Shown here piece after piece: positions 60,461 to 64,000 of a DNA stretch of 64,000 nt. Source of the DNA: JAMQPK01 sp963782595 (GTDB lineage: Bacteria; Acidobacteriota; Vicinamibacteria; Vicinamibacterales; JAMQPK01); contig CAWAKJ010000005.1 in NCBI GenBank assembly GCA_963782595.1, positions 833,328 through 897,327 on the forward strand, read 5' to 3'. The stretch's first letter is position 1. Every line of letters starts with the position of its first letter. A program made the translations under genes and the position numbers. The notes under the pieces are model-generated. The model did no database searches. It worked only from the letters and a program-made list of their open reading frames with translations, and was not told the origin of the DNA.

Positions 60461-61115
60461 GGAGTTGAGACGTCTGCTGCTCCTCCTCGGCCTTGTTTTT
60501 CTATGTCCGAGCATAACCCTTGCCCAGATAGAGGCAAATCCCGATCCAAATCAGCCCGACTTTACGCTGGTCGTCCAAGGGTTGTTCGATCCGGAAACGC
60601 TGGCCGAATTCAAGACGCGTGTTCAGGATTACGCCGCGATGCGCAGTCGCCTCGAAGCGGGGCTTCAGCCGCTGGCCGTGACGGTCAACGCCGATGAGAT
60701 CGAGCGGTTCGAGCACAGCCTCGCGCGACGGATTCGTCAGACGCGCAACTCACGCCGGGGACAACTGTTCATTCCAGCGATGGCGGTGCAATTGAAACAG
60801 ATGCTGGAGCGCCGGGCCGATGCCCCGACCATTGCGGCTATCATGGAAGACGGTCCGCCGGAGTTCGACGTGGACATTAACGAGACCTATTCGAAAGATC
60901 GGCCGCTGGCGACCATGCCGCCCAACATTCTTCTGCTGCTACCCGATCTGCCTCGCGATATCGAGTATCGGTTCGTTGGCCGTCATATCATCCTTCGTGA
61001 TGTGCGCGCGAACATCATCATCGACGAGATCAAGTACGCGCTGAGCTGTCAGGACTGCCTGCCGAAATCCGCCGACGAGAGCGACCACGACGACGACCAC
61101 GGTCGCGCTCGCTGA
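60459..61115 (+). CDS. exported hypothetical protein, paralogue of the 53.7 kb gene
   Basis: 218 residues with a signal (LLLLLGLVFLCPSITLA), a helical middle (FKTRVQDYAAMRSRLEAGLQ) and the conserved block TMPPNILLLLPDLPRDIEYR then FVGRHIILRDVRANIIIDE. The C-terminus adds CQDCLPKSADESDHDDDHG, an acidic His/Asp tail that might bind metal. A TTG at 60465 is better spaced from AAAAGGA than the ATG. The two paralogues share overall layout, not just one motif. Confidence 0.72.
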   Translation: MELRRLLLLLGLVFLCPSITLAQIEANPDPNQPDFTLVVQGLFDPETLAEFKTRVQDYAAMRSRLEAGLQPLAVTVNADEIERFEHSLARRIRQTRNSRRGQLFIPAMAVQLKQMLERRADAPTIAAIMEDGPPEFDVDINETYSKDRPLATMPPNILLLLPDLPRDIEYRFVGRHIILRDVRANIIIDEIKYALSCQDCLPKSADESDHDDDHGRAR

Positions 61116-61169
61116 CCGATTTTCTACGCCCCGCCCACGTGGTATGCTCCCTCACTCCCTTTCATAGCT

Positions 61170-61200
61170 GGTTGGTGGTTGGTGGTTGGTAGTTGGTAGG
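61170..61200. repeat. heptad array GGTTGGT
   Basis: GGTTGGT three times (61170-61190) followed by AGTTGGT and AGG. The unit is close to the array at 33607. It lies between the 60459 gene and the truncated dienelactone hydrolase gene. No inverted partner was seen nearby. Confidence 0.7.
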
Positions 61201-61254
61201 CAAAGCGACCCGCGCGGGGCGAGGGGCACCCGCGAGTAAAGAAGGAGCACAGCG

Positions 61255-61431
61255 ATGGAGCGACAGAAAGCGTCTGATTTTCCGCAGGAGCTTCTCGACA
61301 TCTTCCACCTGTATGTTCAAATTCAAATCCCCGCTAATCCGGGCATGTTGCCGACACGGCCTGCGGCTGCGGGAGGCGAGGCCAGGCCACGGCCTGACCA
61401 CGAAGCCACTGCTCGAACATCGCCAGGCTGA
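61255..61431 (+). pseudogene. 5' fragment of a dienelactone hydrolase-like gene
   Basis: ATG 61255 follows GAAGGAG and opens MERQKASDFPQELLDIFHLY, which resembles the N-terminus of dienelactone hydrolase family proteins (usually continuing VHG-x-IDRR-x-FLDRA). After LYV the match stops, near 61317, and the frame ends at 61431 over the tail of asnB. The remaining gene body is absent. A recombination or assembly junction near 61320 is the most likely reason. Confidence 0.5.
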
Positions 61432-63246
61432 AAAGCAGCTTGTGATTGTCCTCCCTGCCCGAGCGGTGCGCCTCGAGCAGTTGCCGCACGGGCTCCATGC
61501 GGAGCACGTTGAACATGAGGGAGTCGCTATCGAGCAACAGCCCCGACAATACGCTGTCAAGCGCCGAGTGGAACCATTACGTCCACGACGTTCACCGCGA
61601 AGCCGCGTTTCTTGCGGGCGAGGATCGTCGGGGTAGGAATCGCCGTGCCACCCTCCGATGGGCCCACTTGCGCTGGCCGTTGCGGACTTTAATCCGGCCG
61701 GCGAGGCGCTGCGCCGAACTCGACGACGTTCCTGTCGAGGTACGGTACGCGCACCTCGAGGCCGTGGATCATGGAGAGCTTGTCGGCGTACATCAGCAGT
61801 TCGTCGGGCAGCGACGAGGCGAGCTCCAGCACCTGGAATCCGGCGAGTTCGTCGTGGTGCGCGATCTCGGCGCAGGTCGGCCCACAGGTTCAGCACGTCG
61901 TCGCCCGCCGGACCCTCGGGCAGCAGGCCCGGCCGGAACAGGGCGGTCCACATCCTTGCCCGGCAGCAGCGAGAACACGTTCTGGTAACGGCGCAGCCGG
62001 TCCTCGACCCCGAGCGAGTAGACGCCTCGCTTGCGCCTCGCGGCGCGGCAGCCGGTTGACAGCCGCGCCATCACCTGCCGCAGGCCGGCGGAAGACTCGC
62101 CAGGTCCCCCGTAGTGCACGCCGAGGTGCGCGCGATAGCCGCCGAACAGCTCGTCCGGCCCCTGCCCGACGAGTGCGACCTTGACATCCTGACGGGCGCG
62201 CTCGCAGACGAAGTACATGGGCATGATGGAGGAGGTGGCGACGGGCTCCTCGACGATCGAGACGATCCTCGGCAGCGCCTGCTCGAACTCCTCCGGTCGA
62301 TCTGCACCGGTGTGGTGGCGCGGAAGCATCAGCCGGCGGTCTCGGCGGCATCGGTGAGCTCGTCGTCCGTGAAGCCTCGCCGTAGCCCACGGTGTAGGCG
62401 GGCCAGTCCGCGCCGTTCGTTCATCAGCGCAAGCAGCAGGCCCGAGTCCACGCCGCCGCTAAGCAGGATGCCGACCGGCACGTCGCTCATCAGGTGCCGC
62501 TTGACCGCCGCGCTGGTAGAGTCGAGCAGCTCCTCGGTGACCTCCTCGTCGTCCTGTCGCTGGCAGAATGGCCCGGTGTGTCGTCGCTACCAGCGCTCGC
62601 TCGCGGCACCCGCCGTTCTCGACGACCACCATGGTGCCGGGCGCCAGCTTGCGGATGCCCTCGTAGATGGTGAGCGGCGATGGCGTGTAGCGATACCGGA
62701 GGAACAGGTTGAGCGCCATCGGATCCACGACCGGTCGTCTCGATCCGCTGCGAGGACCGCGCGCATCTCCGAGCCGAAGGTCAGACGTGCCGTCGCCACG
62801 CTGGTAGTACACGAGCTTGATGCCCATCGCGTCGCGGGCGACGACGAGGCGACGCCGGACGCGTCCCAGATGGCCAGGCCGAACATGCCGTTGAGACGCT
62901 CAGGACACGCCGGTTGCCCCACTGCTTGTAGCCGTGGACGATCACCTCGGTGTCGGAGTGGGGCGAAAGCGATGGCCCATGCCCTCGAGCTCCGCGCGCA
63001 GCTCCTGGAAGTTGTAGATCTCCCCGTTGAAGATGACCCAGACCGTCTCCTCCGCGTCCGACATCGGCTGATGCCCGCCGGAGAGGTCGATGATCGACAG
63101 ACGGCGGAAGCCGAGCCCGAGCGGGCCCGAATGAAGTAGCCGTCGTCGTCCGGCCCACGGTGCGCGATCGACGCGGCCATCCGCCGGATGCTCTCGGGAT
63201 CGACGGGCTGCTGCTGGTAGTTGAACTTTCCCGCGATGCCGCACAT
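61334..63246 (-). pseudogene. asnB: asparagine synthase (glutamine-hydrolysing), multiply frameshifted
   Basis: All parts of AsnB can be read, but in several frames: MCGIAGKFNYQQQPVDPESI at the start (catalytic Cys2), FRRLSIIDLSGGHQPMSDAE and WVIFNGEIYNFQELRAELEG, DTEVIVHGYKQWGNR, FGLAIWDASGV, LRYRYTPSPLTIYEGIRKLA, the pyrophosphatase loop SDVPVGILLSGGVDSG, ALVGQGPDELFGGYRAH, HGLEVRVPYLDRNVV and DSLMFNVLRMEPVRQL near the end. At least six single-base shifts are needed to join them. The original protein would be about 630 residues. So many indels in one gene at a contig end point to poor sequence rather than ancient decay. Confidence 0.8.
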
Positions 63247-63287
63247 GGCTGCGTGGTCTCTGTGATGGCGCCGCAGATCTCGCACGT

Positions 63288-64000
63288 TTAGGCTTTCCGG
63301 CGGCCGCTCGGGTTCCCGACGATAGAACGCGAGGCTCCGGAACATCTGGGATTGCGCCCATCGGTGCATCGGCACGTTGTCCCACCCGGACACAGCCGCC
63401 GAGAACGGAACGAGCCGTCGGCTTCATCCAGTTCGTGACGAAGACCGGACGACGCGGTCGAGCGTCCGCCCCCAACTGCGGGAAACGGTCCCGGAGCAGG
63501 ACGCAGAGGTTGATACATTCGGCGCAGTCGGTAGAGCTTCGCGCTTGTAGACCGTCAGGCGCGGGGCTCGAGCGAACGGGCGCGGCATCCCATCCGAATC
63601 GAAGAGGTCCGTGAGATGGTCTCGACACCCGCGTCAGTGCTGACGGGCGCCGGCATGGCCGGTCAGCGGGTGTATCTTCGCCAGCGCCTTCATCACGAAG
63701 CACGTGTGAAAGTGATCGACGAAATTCCGGACGCCGTCCACCGCGTACAACCACGACCCGTCCGGGTTCTGGGTTTCGAGCACGAAGTTCAGGTTCCGCT
63801 CGCGGTCAGCCAATGCTCCCGATCGGACAGTACTTGAAAAGCACTGGTCAACATGGATGCCCGGTACACCGCAGCGTTGATCACGCCTCCCCTATCGTCC
63901 GGTGTGTACAGACAGGTGCTGGCGCGATCGGATGTCGGAAAATCCTTGAGATCCCTCCGGGCATGCCGGGTAATCGATTCGAGCGCCTGCCGCCACTCCC
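63288..64000 (-). pseudogene. C-terminal part of an unrecognised helical-barrel-like protein, frameshifted
   Basis: Minus-strand fragments in different frames read ERNLNFVLETQNPDGSWLY, AVDGVRNFVDHFHTCFVMKA, LAKIHPLTGHAGA, then DCAECINLCVLLRDRFP and WDNVPMHRWAQSQMFRSLAF. The NPDGSW repeat motif recalls alpha/alpha-toroid proteins such as prenyltransferase-like and squalene-cyclase-like domains. The pieces are collinear, so one gene with several indels is implied, extending beyond the right edge. Its proximity to asnB suggests a surface polysaccharide cluster, but this is conjecture. Confidence 0.5.

Overview
This window looks like chromosomal DNA of a GC-rich soil-type Acidobacteriota, most likely class Vicinamibacteria. 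That placement is inference from gene content, because no 16S gene is present. The supporting content is paired PSD1/DUF1549-DUF1553 and DUF1501 proteins, an ECF sigma factor with TPR-bearing Ser/Thr kinases, Oar-like TonB receptors, winged-helix/TolB-like regulators, nucleotide-translocase-like carriers and NIVWG-repeat subtilases. No phage, insertion sequence or CRISPR array was seen.

Layout. 1-6.0 kb (minus strand): the translation cluster thrS-infC-rpmI-rplT, with infC apparently starting at AUA; tRNA-Val(GAC); an HU protein; an S41 protease-like protein; and an EnvC-like degenerate LytM protein. 6.2-7.7 kb: ruvX and mltG. 7.7-12 kb: small hypothetical genes, a TetR regulator, a winged-helix/TolB-like regulator and a MocR regulator. 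12.1-16.3 kb: a tightly overlapping bioBFAD operon carrying a GGGGTCAGACCCC repeat at the bioF/bioA joint. 16.4-23.2 kb: two tandem copies of a two-gene cassette, each a secreted subtilase with 15 NIVWG repeats followed by a translationally coupled GNAT acetyltransferase. 23.2-31.4 kb: an MFS exporter, then a minus-strand operon of two Ser/Thr kinases, an ECF sigma factor and a PAP2 phosphatase. 31.5-37.9 kb: two nucleotide-translocase-like carriers (one with HEAT repeats, one fused to an outer-membrane barrel) and an exported protein with a canonical kinase catalytic loop. 38-42.9 kb: a TonB receptor and a UshA-like 5'-nucleotidase, each broken by one frameshift. 42.9-49.9 kb: a divergent pair of ribbon-helix-helix proteins, VOC proteins, a cystatin-like protein, PII and Amt (frameshifted), and an MhqO/MhqD-like pair. 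49.9-59.1 kb: cytochromes, a phosphoesterase, PSD1 and DUF1501. 59.2-61.1 kb: a cupin, a GDSL esterase and a paralogue of the 53.7 kb secreted protein. From about 61.3 kb to the end the reading frames collapse (asnB and an upstream gene in many pieces), and this follows a 5' fragment of what looks like a dienelactone hydrolase. A chimeric or low-quality contig end is likely.

Most notable: (1) the duplicated subtilase/acetyltransferase cassette, whose NIVWG repeats have the same number and order in both copies; (2) the cluster of nucleotide-translocase-like carriers with an exported kinase-like protein, one carrier being fused to an outer-membrane barrel with an internal signal peptide; (3) a family of intergenic arrays with an exact 7-nt (or 8-nt) period but a different unit sequence at nearly every site, usually as an inverted pair, anchored on stop codons and present in every convergent gap longer than 50 nt.
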